This document shows, one piece after another, positions 30,627 through 40,290 of a stretch of 64,000 nucleotides of DNA. The stretch spans positions 496,001 to 560,000 of the forward strand of contig NC_026744.1 in NCBI RefSeq assembly GCF_000210295.1, read 5' to 3'. A program made the position numbers and the translations under genes. Each line of letters starts with the position of its first letter. The first letter of the stretch is position 1. Source of the stretch: Trypanosoma brucei gambiense DAL972. Taxonomy: Eukaryota > Euglenozoa > Kinetoplastea > Trypanosomatida > Trypanosomatidae. The notes beneath the pieces were generated by a model. The model had not been told where the DNA came from and searched no databases. It saw nothing but the letters and a program-made list of their open reading frames with translations.

Positions 30627-31052
30627 ACTTCCGAGTGTTGATAAGATTGCGACTTCTTCCACAGAGAGAAAGAGAAAAATGAAAGCAAAATAAAATGAAT
30701 GTGAAAGAACATGAGAATACAATGAGTTTGGAGGAAATAAGCGAAAAGGAAAAAGACATACAGTAATACTATTGGAACACAACCATACACAGGCAGTTAA
30801 AATAGCCACACATCAGGATGATATGCTCTTTGTAACGCTACGACACCAACACCGCATGGCGGTACATAAGACGCAACCCACAAACGAAACATATCCAATA
30901 CAAACGGTAGAAGGGAACTAAACAAGTAAGATAGGAAAAATCTAACTCCGTCCTGGAGGGACGCACGAGGACGTCCTGAAACGTGTGACAGCTCTCTCCC
31001 ACACTCAGGTAACCCTCATAGCGTGTCTAATAGCGGGCAGCAGCGGATGCGC
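30627..31052. other. H1 intercopy spacer (426 bp)
   Basis: 5' flank of copy d and 3' UTR of the frameshifted copy e, with the CGTCC/GGACG hairpin at 30949-30963. It is nearly identical to 14265-14690. Confidence 0.85.
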
Positions 31053-31297
31053 TCACGCCTTCTTAGCGGCGGCCTTCTTGCCGGCAACCTTCTTGGGGGC
31101 AACCTTTTTGGCGACAACCTTCTTGGGGGCAACCTTTTTGGCGACAACCTTCTTGGCGACAGCCTTTTTGGCGACAACCTTCTTGGCGACAGCCTTTTTG
31201 GGAGCAGCTTCTTAGCGACAGCCTTCTTTGGAGCGGCCTTTTTGGCTGCAACCTTTTTGGCCACGGCTTTCTTGGGGACAGCAGTTGTCTTCGCCAT
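31053..31297 (-). pseudogene. H1: Histone H1 copy e, single-base frameshift
   Basis: Starts MAKTTAVPKKAVAKKVAAKK and stays in frame for about 30 codons. One C is missing near 31208, where other copies read GCAGCCTTCTTAGC and this one GCAGCTTCTTAGC. From the ATG to the normal stop position is 245 nt; adding one base gives 246, i.e. 81 codons plus stop. As written, translation continues in another frame to a stop at 31016 and gives a 93-residue product whose tail is Arg/Leu/Pro/Lys-rich and still very basic. It could be a true pseudogene, a sequencing slip, or an expressed odd isoform. Its N-terminus and 5' flank differ from copies a, c and d. Confidence 0.8.
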
Positions 31298-31542
31298 ATT
31301 TTATTTTCCTTTCTACTTTCCTATGAAATGTTTTGGTTGAGAAAATAGTTTGAATTAATTTAATTAGGGTAATGGAGTGTTGTTTATACACATATATCTC
31401 CTTCTCTATTTTTTTTTCCTTCATTACAGCATTTGGGTTTTAAAATTTTTTTTGGTAGTGATCTTCGGGGACAATCAGGTGAGGTGCCTAAATTTGTGGT
31501 CGACGGAAAGTTACCAAAAGTGTCCTCTGACTGTTGCTTTGT

Positions 31543-32523
31543 TTAGTTCTCGTTATCGTATGTCTCGATTATGTCGTGAGACGGCCAAATACGAGCCATA
31601 CCATCTTCTGCGCCGGAGGTAAATGATTTACCGTCTGGTGCCCAGCGTATATGAAAAATAGGACCATGGTGACCCCTGTGGGACTCCAACTCAGTCCCGT
31701 CAACAGTGAACTCTTTTGCCTTTAGCTTTGATCCCGCAGCCACGTTTTGCCCGTTGGGAGAAAGCGATGCGCATTCGATATCGTCACTCGTTGTAAAGGA
31801 GCTCTTGATTTCTAGCGACGTAGTGTCTATGAAAGATATGCTCTTCTCATGGGCCGCCACAATGCTGTTGGAATGGGTGTACTCGAGGAAATTGAGGCCG
31901 GGAATCTCTTTCCTTAAGTATGGCAACGAAGTATCCCGAAGATCCCACTTCATAATAGTATTTTCGCATGCTGTAACCATTGTTGTGTGATCAATGAAGT
32001 ACGTCGCCTTCACTTGATTAACCTTCTCGGTGCTGTCGAAACAAACAGGATTGGCATCGTAGGCTTGAGCGTCAAAAATGCGGACCAAGCCATCAACGCA
32101 CCCCGTTGCGATTTTGTTGCCACACCAATCGCAGGACTTAATATACTTTGGATGGCTCCATGTATGTAGCTTATCCCCGGTCACGGCATTCCACACCATC
32201 GAGGAATAATCACCGCTTCCGGTAACCAATCTTGTGGCGTCCTCATTGAATACCGAACAGTACACGGCACCCTTGTGCCCTTCGAATGTCCCAACCCAAT
32301 CTCCAGTTTCTCCGTTACGCAACATAGGCTTAGCGTCGTGACATGACGTCACAAGCCAGAAGGTCCCGTCGATGATGTTGCTATAGTTAATATGACATAT
32401 TGGCCTCGTGTGCCCAGAGCAGATTTTCACCTTGGTTATATCGGCATTGGTGGCTGAAGGTGCCAACGAGTCTTTTTTCTGTGTTGCTGGTGTTTTTTCG
32501 GATCCCGAATGTCTGTTGTTCAT
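31543..32523 (-). CDS. STRAP: WD40-repeat protein, STRAP-like
   Basis: A 326-residue seven-bladed WD40 propeller. Residues about 35-90 (CSGHTRPICHINYS, CHDAKPMLRNGETGDWVGTFEGHKGAV) align closely with STRAP/UNRIP, which reads SGHTRPVVDL and [25 protein letters not shown]. The late blade ELESHRGHHGPIFHIRWAPDGKSFTSGAEDG also matches. STRAP in animals works with the SMN complex in snRNP assembly and with the RNA-binding protein Unr. Which of these applies in a kinetoplastid is unknown. About 30 Ser/Lys/Thr-rich residues precede the first blade. eIF3i is a close relative, but the KPMLRxGxTGDW signature favours STRAP. Confidence 0.88.
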   Translation of the reverse strand: MNNRHSGSEKTPATQKKDSLAPSATNADITKVKICSGHTRPICHINYSNIIDGTFWLVTSCHDAKPMLRNGETGDWVGTFEGHKGAVYCSVFNEDATRLVTGSGDYSSMVWNAVTGDKLHTWSHPKYIKSCDWCGNKIATGCVDGLVRIFDAQAYDANPVCFDSTEKVNQVKATYFIDHTTMVTACENTIMKWDLRDTSLPYLRKEIPGLNFLEYTHSNSIVAAHEKSISFIDTTSLEIKSSFTTSDDIECASLSPNGQNVAAGSKLKAKEFTVDGTELESHRGHHGPIFHIRWAPDGKSFTSGAEDGMARIWPSHDIIETYDNEN

Positions 32524-33122
32524 TTTCCTTCCTATTCCAGGATACTTACGAGCACTGTTTTTTTTTTTTCCTGTTGCAAGTGATAGACAACTACACTGTC
32601 CCCTCTGGGTAATAGTATCTTGTGTGAGAATAAGCCTTTAGTGAGACAGAAATTGTTTTCCCCTTTACTCGGAGGTAAGAAAGGAAGAAACTGACGACAC
32701 CCTACAAAAACACGCAGTGCTGTTGTAGCCGTTGTTGAAAAGACGTGAGAAACAAATATTTTCACTAAACGTGTAAAGAAAAAACCTTTTAACAACAAAA
32801 AATCGACTCCGCTGGTTCTGTTTCCCTCTCTTATATTGGCTTCCCTCACACTTAAGTTTCAATATCTCTCCTACCATTAAGCTTCCCCCATCTATAATTA
32901 TGTGTTAAAGTTACGTTCTCAAAATGACGGGACGGAAATGTACAGCTCCACTTTTCACGGTAAAACGCGATGGGTTTGTGAGTCCTCCCGCGGTCTCCAA
33001 CACACATTTCGCATTCGCATACCTTTGACCCCCCGTCTTCTACCTATGAATGCTTCGCCGACAAATGCTAGTAACGATTAATAAATAAAATCTTTTTCAT
33101 TTGGCAACACTGCTCATTTGCT
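32524..33122. other. Intergenic, no gene seen
   Basis: A T-run at plus 32558-32570 and other tracts lie near the STRAP-like gene. The remainder is presumably the CCT2 3' UTR. No credible frame. Confidence 0.6.
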
Positions 33123-34712
33123 TCATTGAGTCCGTTTGCGTGGCACAGCCCGAAGGATGTCATCAACGCGAAGTATCATTTCAGCAGCCTCAGCAGCGTA
33201 GCCCAAGACAGAACTTTTAACCTTGAACGACTCAGTGATCCCAAGGGCCTTGACATCAGCAACATCGCCCTTTACAACATCGATCCCAAATGTATTACGA
33301 CCTTGATAGTGCTCCGCCTGCAAGCGAGTGATCAGATCATTACTGTCGAGCCCCGCATTATCGGCGATGATGGATGGGATCATCCGGAGTGCGTTAGCAA
33401 AGGCAATCATCGCGAGCTGCTTCTTTCCTGGTGTTGTTTTGGCCCTTTCCTCAACAGCGCGCGCCATGACAAATTCAGAGCACCCAGCGCCCAGCACCGT
33501 CCTCGTTTCACCGATGGTTTGTGAAATAACACAGAGTGCATCGTGGATGGAACGCTCAGCTTCATCTAAAATGTGCTGCGACATTCCGCGAACCACAATC
33601 GTACATGCTTCGCCCTTGGGGAGACCAGAGAACCGTATAACGGTGCTCTCACCGATCATAATTTCGTCAATCCTCTTTGCAAAGCCATACTTGACATTCT
33701 GAGACTCGTCAAACTGTGAAAGCACGTCGGCACCCAGTGCCTTGGCAAGTCGTTCAATCCCCTCAAAATCAGCGTGTTCAATTGCCATAATTCCGTGCTG
33801 GGCAAAGATTTCTTCGGGATAATTGTAGATAAGTTGGCGGTTAATGAAGCAGTTGATATTGTGCTTTATTATCTTCATACACTTGTTTTTCATCTTTTCC
33901 TTCTCTGAAGCTTCAACTTCCGCCAACTGCGACACACTTTCCACTCGAACTTTGGCTCCAAAAATCTTGATTTTGTCGGTGTCCATAGGAGTGTTCGCTA
34001 CCAGAATCTTAGCGTCCTCTAGGAAACGCGGTTGGCCGACACCAATTTTTTTATCGAGTAAGAAACCAGGTTCGAGGTAGCTGTCACGGAGGGTTCCCCC
34101 CAATTTTTTCATTATATTAATCATTTCAAGGTTACCACTTCCCTTTAAACGAAGAACAGCGTCTACACAAAGCTTGGCGAAGTGCTCCTTTTCCACAGTA
34201 ATAATTTTAGAACTCAGAGTCGTTTTGGCAATCCTGATCAAGTCGTCATAGAACAACTTCTCGTCACTACCGTGGTCTTCAGCGGAGGCAACCAGTGCCT
34301 CACGTGCAACTTGCGTAGCTAGGCGGTATCCTTCGATGATCGTTTGAGGGTGAATCGATTGGTCTAGCAGTTTCTCAGCGTTTCGAAGAAGCTCACCGGC
34401 GAGAACGGTCACACTCGTGGTTCCATCACCAACTTCGTCATCCTGGGTCTTACTCATGTCAATGAGAATTTTTCCTGCTGGGTTATCCATGAAGAGGGAC
34501 TTGAGTATAGTAGCACCGTCATTGGTCACACGTACTCCCTGAGACCGATCCATGCCTTGAAGAATCTTGTCCATTCCCTTTGGTCCAAGGGTCGTTTTCA
34601 CAATATCGGCAACCGATACGGCACCCATAATATTCATGAGGCGGGCACGCTCACCCTTCTCCTCTGAAGCTCCGTCACGGAGCACCTGCTGAGCTTGGTT
34701 AGCGAAAAGCAT
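33123..34712 (-). CDS. CCT2: T-complex protein 1 / CCT chaperonin, beta subunit
   Basis: A 529-residue group II chaperonin subunit, one of the eight in the cytosolic TRiC/CCT ring that folds actin, tubulin and other proteins with ATP. The frame extends seven codons upstream but opens on TTG, so the ATG at 34712 is used. Motifs are [41 protein letters not shown] and the C-terminal [15 protein letters not shown]. Beta-subunit features include [32 protein letters not shown] and [15 protein letters not shown]. These match CCT2 better than the other CCT paralogues. ATP-binding and catalytic motifs are intact, and the length is normal for CCT subunits. Confidence 0.96.
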   Translation of the reverse strand: MLFANQAQQVLRDGASEEKGERARLMNIMGAVSVADIVKTTLGPKGMDKILQGMDRSQGVRVTNDGATILKSLFMDNPAGKILIDMSKTQDDEVGDGTTSVTVLAGELLRNAEKLLDQSIHPQTIIEGYRLATQVAREALVASAEDHGSDEKLFYDDLIRIAKTTLSSKIITVEKEHFAKLCVDAVLRLKGSGNLEMINIMKKLGGTLRDSYLEPGFLLDKKIGVGQPRFLEDAKILVANTPMDTDKIKIFGAKVRVESVSQLAEVEASEKEKMKNKCMKIIKHNINCFINRQLIYNYPEEIFAQHGIMAIEHADFEGIERLAKALGADVLSQFDESQNVKYGFAKRIDEIMIGESTVIRFSGLPKGEACTIVVRGMSQHILDEAERSIHDALCVISQTIGETRTVLGAGCSEFVMARAVEERAKTTPGKKQLAMIAFANALRMIPSIIADNAGLDSNDLITRLQAEHYQGRNTFGIDVVKGDVADVKALGITESFKVKSSVLGYAAEAAEMILRVDDILRAVPRKRTQ

Positions 34713-35249
34713 TATTGTTTTCTCTTGTATCAACTATTCTACATATAGTGGATCGAAGCATGAATGTTTAGTGTGACTTCAAATGCACAAGGATGTGTCC
34801 CCCGTTTTCCAATACGGTGGCGAAGACCCTTCCACGAAAAAAGGAGATGATTTACATAACCACTTAGTCCAATATGCTACAAGCACCGCACCCAGTGGCA
34901 TGTTCCCCTGTCAACCAGCATAGTTGCAACAATCGTTTCGGACCGCCACTAGCATTGCGGTCCTTCAACTTCATTTTCACAGAGAGAATAAAAGACAAAG
35001 AATGGTCACCACTTGACAAAATAATCTCTCGTTTGCAGAGTGGCAAATACACTCAAAACGCAACCCCTCGGTAAATAGTTTTAGCCAGATGATGTTGACA
35101 CTTAAATATGTCGAGACACTCATTCGTGTTCTATTTCACACAGTTGTTCATGAGCAAATACAACCGACTGTAGGACCAAAATGATCCACCTCAACTAGAT
35201 TTATTAGCTTCTATCAATCTAACTGTCCCGGTAGATTTTGCAGAGCCAA
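34713..35249. other. Intergenic, no gene seen
   Basis: CCT2 5' region and 3' UTR of the zinc transporter gene. No credible frame. Confidence 0.6.
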
Positions 35250-36218
35250 TTATTCTACATGAACAATAATTCCGGTATTCCGTACCCCAGTTGCGGAGGT
35301 AATGAAGCTTCTTATGGATCCCTTAACGAGGCCGCGCACGGAGCTCTGATCAACCGAATCGTGCTTCAGAAGTTTAACTGCACAAAGTGAAGAGTCCCTG
35401 GGTGAAGTTGAATGTGTCCACGCACAAAGACAGAGAACTCTTTTGACACCAACAACACTGCATATCTCGGAAATTAGGGTCCGGAAAAACGACAGCTCTC
35501 CATAAGGCTGATTTGACAACAGCAAAACTTTACCTGTTTCCTCTAAGAGGGGAAACGCCGATGCAGCTATGAAAAACGAACACAGAATGCTACAAATTGG
35601 GTCAGAAATCCTCGCCCCCGTCAGTGTAATTATGATACTTGATGTCATCACGCTTATGCTCCCTAGAAGATCAGCCAGTATGTGCAAGTAAACCCCTCTA
35701 ATATTGTGATCAACCGAGCCCGAGCAACCACCGTGAGCATGTGAGTGACCGTGCATACCATGAAAAAAAATGATTCCTAGAATATTTACAATTAACCCGA
35801 TAAGTGAAACTTGTATCAAATATCCAGCTTCAATTTCCGGCGGTTTAATTATCCGTTCGATTGATTCCAGGGTAACATACCATGCAATAAATAGTAGAAG
35901 AACAGCGTTTACAAAGCCTCCCAAAACTTCATATCTCGCATACCCAAACGGATACCTCCTTTCATCAGATGGAAAGGATGCAACAACGGCAGCGCACAAG
36001 CCGATGGCAATAGAAGCGGAGTCGAGCATCATGTGAAAGGCATCAGAGATAAGCCCCAGCGAATTAACCGCAATTCCATATACTAATTCAAGCACCATCA
36101 CCCCAGTCGTCAGCAACAGAAACATCGCTAAATTCCTCTCCCGTCGGCTGGAAAATAATTGACTGATAGCATTTGCAACAGAAATATCGTTCCCCTTGTA
36201 GGGAAACCCGGGAAGCAT
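35250..36218 (-). CDS. Cation diffusion facilitator, zinc transporter (ZnT5/7-like)
   Basis: A 322-residue CDF/SLC30 family transporter that would export or sequester Zn2+ by proton antiport. It has six membrane segments and the two metal-site motifs HxxxD: SDAFHMMLDS (Asp59, His62, Asp66) in TM2 and HILADLLGS (His179, Asp183) in TM5. A His-rich loop, HGMHGHSHAHGG (153-164), lies between TM4 and TM5. A D and H at these positions is the pattern of Zn-selective members. LISDAFHMMLDSASIAIGL is characteristic of the ZnT5/ZnT7/Msc2 branch, which supplies the early secretory pathway. It is the first gene of the left-going cluster, next to the strand switch. Confidence 0.9.
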   Translation of the reverse strand: MLPGFPYKGNDISVANAISQLFSSRRERNLAMFLLLTTGVMVLELVYGIAVNSLGLISDAFHMMLDSASIAIGLCAAVVASFPSDERRYPFGYARYEVLGGFVNAVLLLFIAWYVTLESIERIIKPPEIEAGYLIQVSLIGLIVNILGIIFFHGMHGHSHAHGGCSGSVDHNIRGVYLHILADLLGSISVMTSSIIITLTGARISDPICSILCSFFIAASAFPLLEETGKVLLLSNQPYGELSFFRTLISEICSVVGVKRVLCLCAWTHSTSPRDSSLCAVKLLKHDSVDQSSVRGLVKGSIRSFITSATGVRNTGIIVHVE

Positions 36219-38049
36219 TAGTCACTTATTTGAACACACATAACGATAACAATACAACCATAAGCATTCGTAAAAAAAAACAAAAAATGTATAATGTAAG
36301 TGTGAAAACTGCGAAACAGACACAGCTCAGTGACAGAAACAATAGCAAATACAAATTTGAGGCGGGGAGAGTATCAACCTGTTCCTTGGACATGGCAAAA
36401 CGGCCTCACATTACGAGACCAACTCCTTCCCTAAAATAAGAAAAGGAGGTAAATTTGTACAAAGGAGATCGCCTATTTATTTTACATCTGGCGGACGTTT
36501 CAGACTACCCATCAAAACTACAAGCAAAAATCATATCCCTTCCTCAAAAAGGGGGGGATTAACCGCCCACCAACCACCCTCCAGAGGTAAGGGGCAAGAG
36601 AATACCAAAAATAAAAGACATTAGGTAACTACGCGTAACACCAGATGGGTCAATAGCAATATCCCACAGCATTCATTCTTACCAGGATAAATGCACATAC
36701 GCAGTCGCCTTCCTGTGTACAATTAAGGTAATTCAACAAAGAAAAAATGTTGAACCACAAAGACTGCCTTCGTCCATCAAGGTTTCTTCTGTTACCGCGG
36801 AAAAACGGTTTGAACAACTCCATCCCGATTCTCTAATACTTATGCATGCCTAGTAGAGGAGTCCTTCTCCTTCAAGTCCATTAAGACAAACCGTACGTCC
36901 ACAGAAGACCAGATATTGGAAACTGCAAAGGAGTAATTAGTGAACAGAGAAAACGGTCGTATATTCCTCAATTGTCAGTATGATCTCCAAAACAAATCAC
37001 CGAAAACACCAGACAACCGTCAACAATGAGAAAAACAGGGGGAAAATACACTGCGTAGTGGAGCCTCCCATTGCATTGGCCAGTTCTTCGTTCACATCTA
37101 TATTTCAAATGGTCCAACGCCAATTATACCTCATACCTAAACTAATGATGTACCCAATAATAAAGATGCGTATTCATATTAAAGCTGGTTGTTGTTTTCA
37201 TACGTTAAGCACGATAAAAGAAATATTAATAACAATAAAAATAATAGATTCCATCAACAAATCAACTCACCTCTCACAACCAAAAAAAAAAGTAGTAAGG
37301 AACGTAAGACGAAGCTAATTGGTCGCTGTGAAAAAAACTCGGAGCAGTATTTTTAAAAAGGGGGGCAAGGACAACGGAGGCAGTTGAGCACCAAGTATTC
37401 AGAGCTTTATCTCCCACTAGCATCGACGCCGTTTCCACCTGTTGCGCCTACGTGCAATATCCCCCTACCTGATGGGTGGCAGCAAATCCTACAGTGAATA
37501 TGTTGAATTGACCGGGTGTAAAAACACTCAATATAGCAATTCGTAACCCGACAACTTGGTTAAGGAGAAAAGTTTCTTTGAGGTACTTTTGGTTCAATGT
37601 CAAAACAAAAGCGAGGGGCAAAATAAAGATTAGATTGCACAGGAATTTAATTAACTTTTGCAAATAGAAAATACAACAGCTTCAAGTATTTTGAGTCCCT
37701 CTGATTGTCGATCTCTGAATATTTAAGGTAGTGGTCCATGCAACTGCACGATACTATTTAGCACTCAATTAAACGATTGCTTTTTTTAAGTTTCTAACAA
37801 TAGTATTATTTCAAGGATGATCCAGAGACGGAAACTTCTCTTGAAGCGGGTGTAATAATACTTAAAAGAGAGAAAAGGCACACTTTCACAGTAATAAAGT
37901 ACGTTACATGTCGAAGGAGCTAGAAAAGAGCGATGAGCAAACATCAAGATAGGCAGCCCAGTACCCTGGCTCAACAACGTTTAAACAAAAAACAACAAAA
38001 CCTGGTGATTCACAAAACATAATAACAATATATATGTCTAAATTTTGCG

Positions 38050-39730
38050 TTTTTACGGGAAAATAATGGCATCAGAGGTGACGTTGATGAAGTGTCACCC
38101 AAACAAGAACGCCGCCAGTGAATGCAGTACCTGCAAGGATTCGCAAGTGGCTCCAGGCGCCACAAAGCTAGCAGGTGAGAGAGACAGAAAATAAAACATC
38201 AATCCCCTGCGACCGCAACGGAGCGGCACAGCACCAAAAGGCCCAACATCGTCAGGGTGGAAGAGACACTAAGCATCAGCACCCTTGTCGGAAGAATGAA
38301 ACTACATTACCGGGCCAACCATCAGCGGCCCGCTTTAAAGCGCAGCGCACCAACGAGCTTCTGGGAGAGAGAAACACCGCGGGCTATATGGGTGACGGCA
38401 CCAAAGTGTCACGACAAGCGGGGGGCGTCGACTTTCCAGATGGGCAGCGACAGCATCGACCCGAGCCGGACAACACCATTCGCGAGGTGGTGCGGAACAT
38501 GGGAAGCCCTCCCCATCTCCACCGAGGAGCCTTGCCCTGGAGGAGACACTCAGACAAGGTAAGACACACCTCTCCCCAGAAAGCCTTCTCTTAATATATT
38601 TAAATACCATGTAGCCGACACGTCCGACCCGAGAGGCAATTCGGGCCGTCCTCTCACATCCGCAACGGTGCGAGGGCACGTGAGGGGCTAACAGCCCTAC
38701 ACACATTGGGAAGAGTGGCGGCCTCTCTCGTGCTTGCACCGGGTGTTCACCATGCCATGACACCAGTCTCCTTTTCCCAACACACCTCAACATGGGAAGA
38801 GGAGGGCCGGAGACTCTGAGCGACGCGTACTGACGTCCAGTTCCTAGAATGGCCAACAACTTACGCAATCCCGTTCGGCGTACCCACATCCAATGTCGTC
38901 CACGCCAAATGGTATCAACCAAAGGGTCGGCGAGGTATCGAACTGGGCCCCATCCGCGAGCCCAGCAACCACAACACTTTGAAAGCGCTTGATACCACCG
39001 CTGGCGCCGCAGAAGTGAGGACAGCTCTATTGACATAATGAAGATCATCATTCTCACGGGAAAAAATCAGGTTGGCCGCGCGTATCAGCAAAGAGACAAT
39101 CCGAAAGTTTTCTAAGGAAGGTGGGAAACGCGAATGGCAACACATACCCAGTCGTGCGTGGTGCCGGATAGGGTGGAAAAAAAAAAGAACACCCCCCCCC
39201 CCCTCCCCCCGGGAGTCGAGAGGTCGCCCCTGACGAGAGACGAGAAACATTTCTTATGCCCGGCTGGCACCACCGAAGGACCCAGGGGGGAAAGAAGGAT
39301 GGTCGCCCCGGCGGTGCCAGCACAGGGTAGCCACTCGGGACAACAAAACAAACCTCGGTAAACAGAACAATAGTGTATCGAAACTGGTCGTGGCAGAAGA
39401 GCGTTTTCAACGCTGCGACAACTGCTCGCAACCCACTAAGCGGCGTCAACCCCCAGCGCTCGTTACTCTCGGGCTTCCGCGGGCCGAGGGGCGACAAGGA
39501 CGAGCTGCGGCCGGAAGGTAACAAACAATGCCAACGAAACAGCGCGACGCATGGAAGATGAAAGTACTGGAGGTCAAGGGTTGCTTACTCGGGGCGTTTT
39601 ATGGGCCCAACGGAAAGGCTACAATATGGGCGCTGCTTGGTGAATCGGAGGTTTGTCAGGGCAGCACGTACTCGAGTAGCTGAAATATACGAACTGCAGC
39701 GAGAAGTAATATGTATTTAACCCGTTCAAT
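38050..39730. other. GC-rich island, possible 5' part of the degenerate retroelement
   Basis: The base composition changes abruptly at about 38.05 kb. There is a plus-strand 139-codon frame (38175-38594) and a minus-strand 240-codon Arg-rich frame (38335-39057); neither has a recognisable domain. Position upstream of, and collinear with, the reverse-transcriptase fossil suggests decayed element sequence. This is inference from position and composition only. Confidence 0.35.
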
Positions 39731-39741
39731 TGAACCCTGTA

Positions 39742-40290
39742 ATGCAGAAAAACACTGCGCTACTGAAAGCAGAGCTCCATCACAACGTTACCGGTGGAAA
39801 CAAACTGGATATCGACATTTCACCATTTTCAAAGTTATCGGAACGGATGGTCGCCAGTAGGTTCTGTGGTACCGTGGACCAACCGTCATGGGCGTAACAA
39901 GCTGAGTTAACACGAACGCCTCGAACAGTAGGCAGCATAGCGCAACTTTTTCGGACCTGAGTTTCTCTAGAAATATCACCAGGCGCCGCTGCTGTATTCA
40001 CGCACCGTCCCCGAGCACTTGTATCAGTGAATCAAAGCCGCGCCATCCACGCATCGGAAAGACTCCCCGTGGACTCATAGTCACTCGATGGATTAGCAAT
40101 TCTCCAAGCAGAGTGGTGTGAGCCAGAGTGTGCACACTTCCGGAGGCTACCGCTAATACTGGGACCACCGCAGGGACCAACGTTGGGCCTCATTCTGTTC
40201 AACCCTTGGAACAGTGGTAAATGTCTCGTCCCAGGGTTCAGCACCATGAGGGGACTCTGTTCCACTACATGACTTACCCTAGTGATGCAG
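39742..40290 (+). pseudogene. Degenerate ingi/L1Tc-type non-LTR retrotransposon, reverse-transcriptase fossil
   Basis: One plus-strand reading frame holds successive RT motifs despite in-frame stops at 39895, 39958, 40078 and 40270. In order they are ISPFSKLSERMVASRF (for LSKLxERMVAxR), QAELTRTPRTVGSIAQLFR (for QAGFRxGRST), AAAVFTHRPRALVSVN (for AAVFVDYxRAFDSVD), GPPQGPTLGLILFN (for GVPQGTVLGPLLFN), and STT-stop-LTLV in place of the catalytic YADDLTLV. Order and spacing match ingi-clade RT. Both catalytic Asp and the AFD Asp are lost, so it cannot be active. It fits the DIRE class of decayed elements known in trypanosomes. The remainder of the element is not clearly recognisable on either side. 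Confidence 0.75.

Larger units (their letters stand above)
29384..31297 (-). repeat. Right histone H1 tandem block (2 intact copies, 1 frameshifted)
   Basis: Three tandem H1 units whose coding ends lie at 29679, 30381 and 31053, i.e. steps of 702 and 672 bp. The spacers 29955-30380 and 30627-31052 are both 426 bp and almost identical to each other and to 14265-14690 in the left block. Unit-length differences come mostly from the number of KKA repeats. The block is 14.7 kb from the left block, with four unrelated genes between them. Confidence 0.92.

Noticed and set aside
38880..38990. Possible tRNA-like box B (AGTTCGATAC on the minus strand)
   Set aside because: The flanking bases cannot form a T-stem, and no matching acceptor stem or box A is seen.
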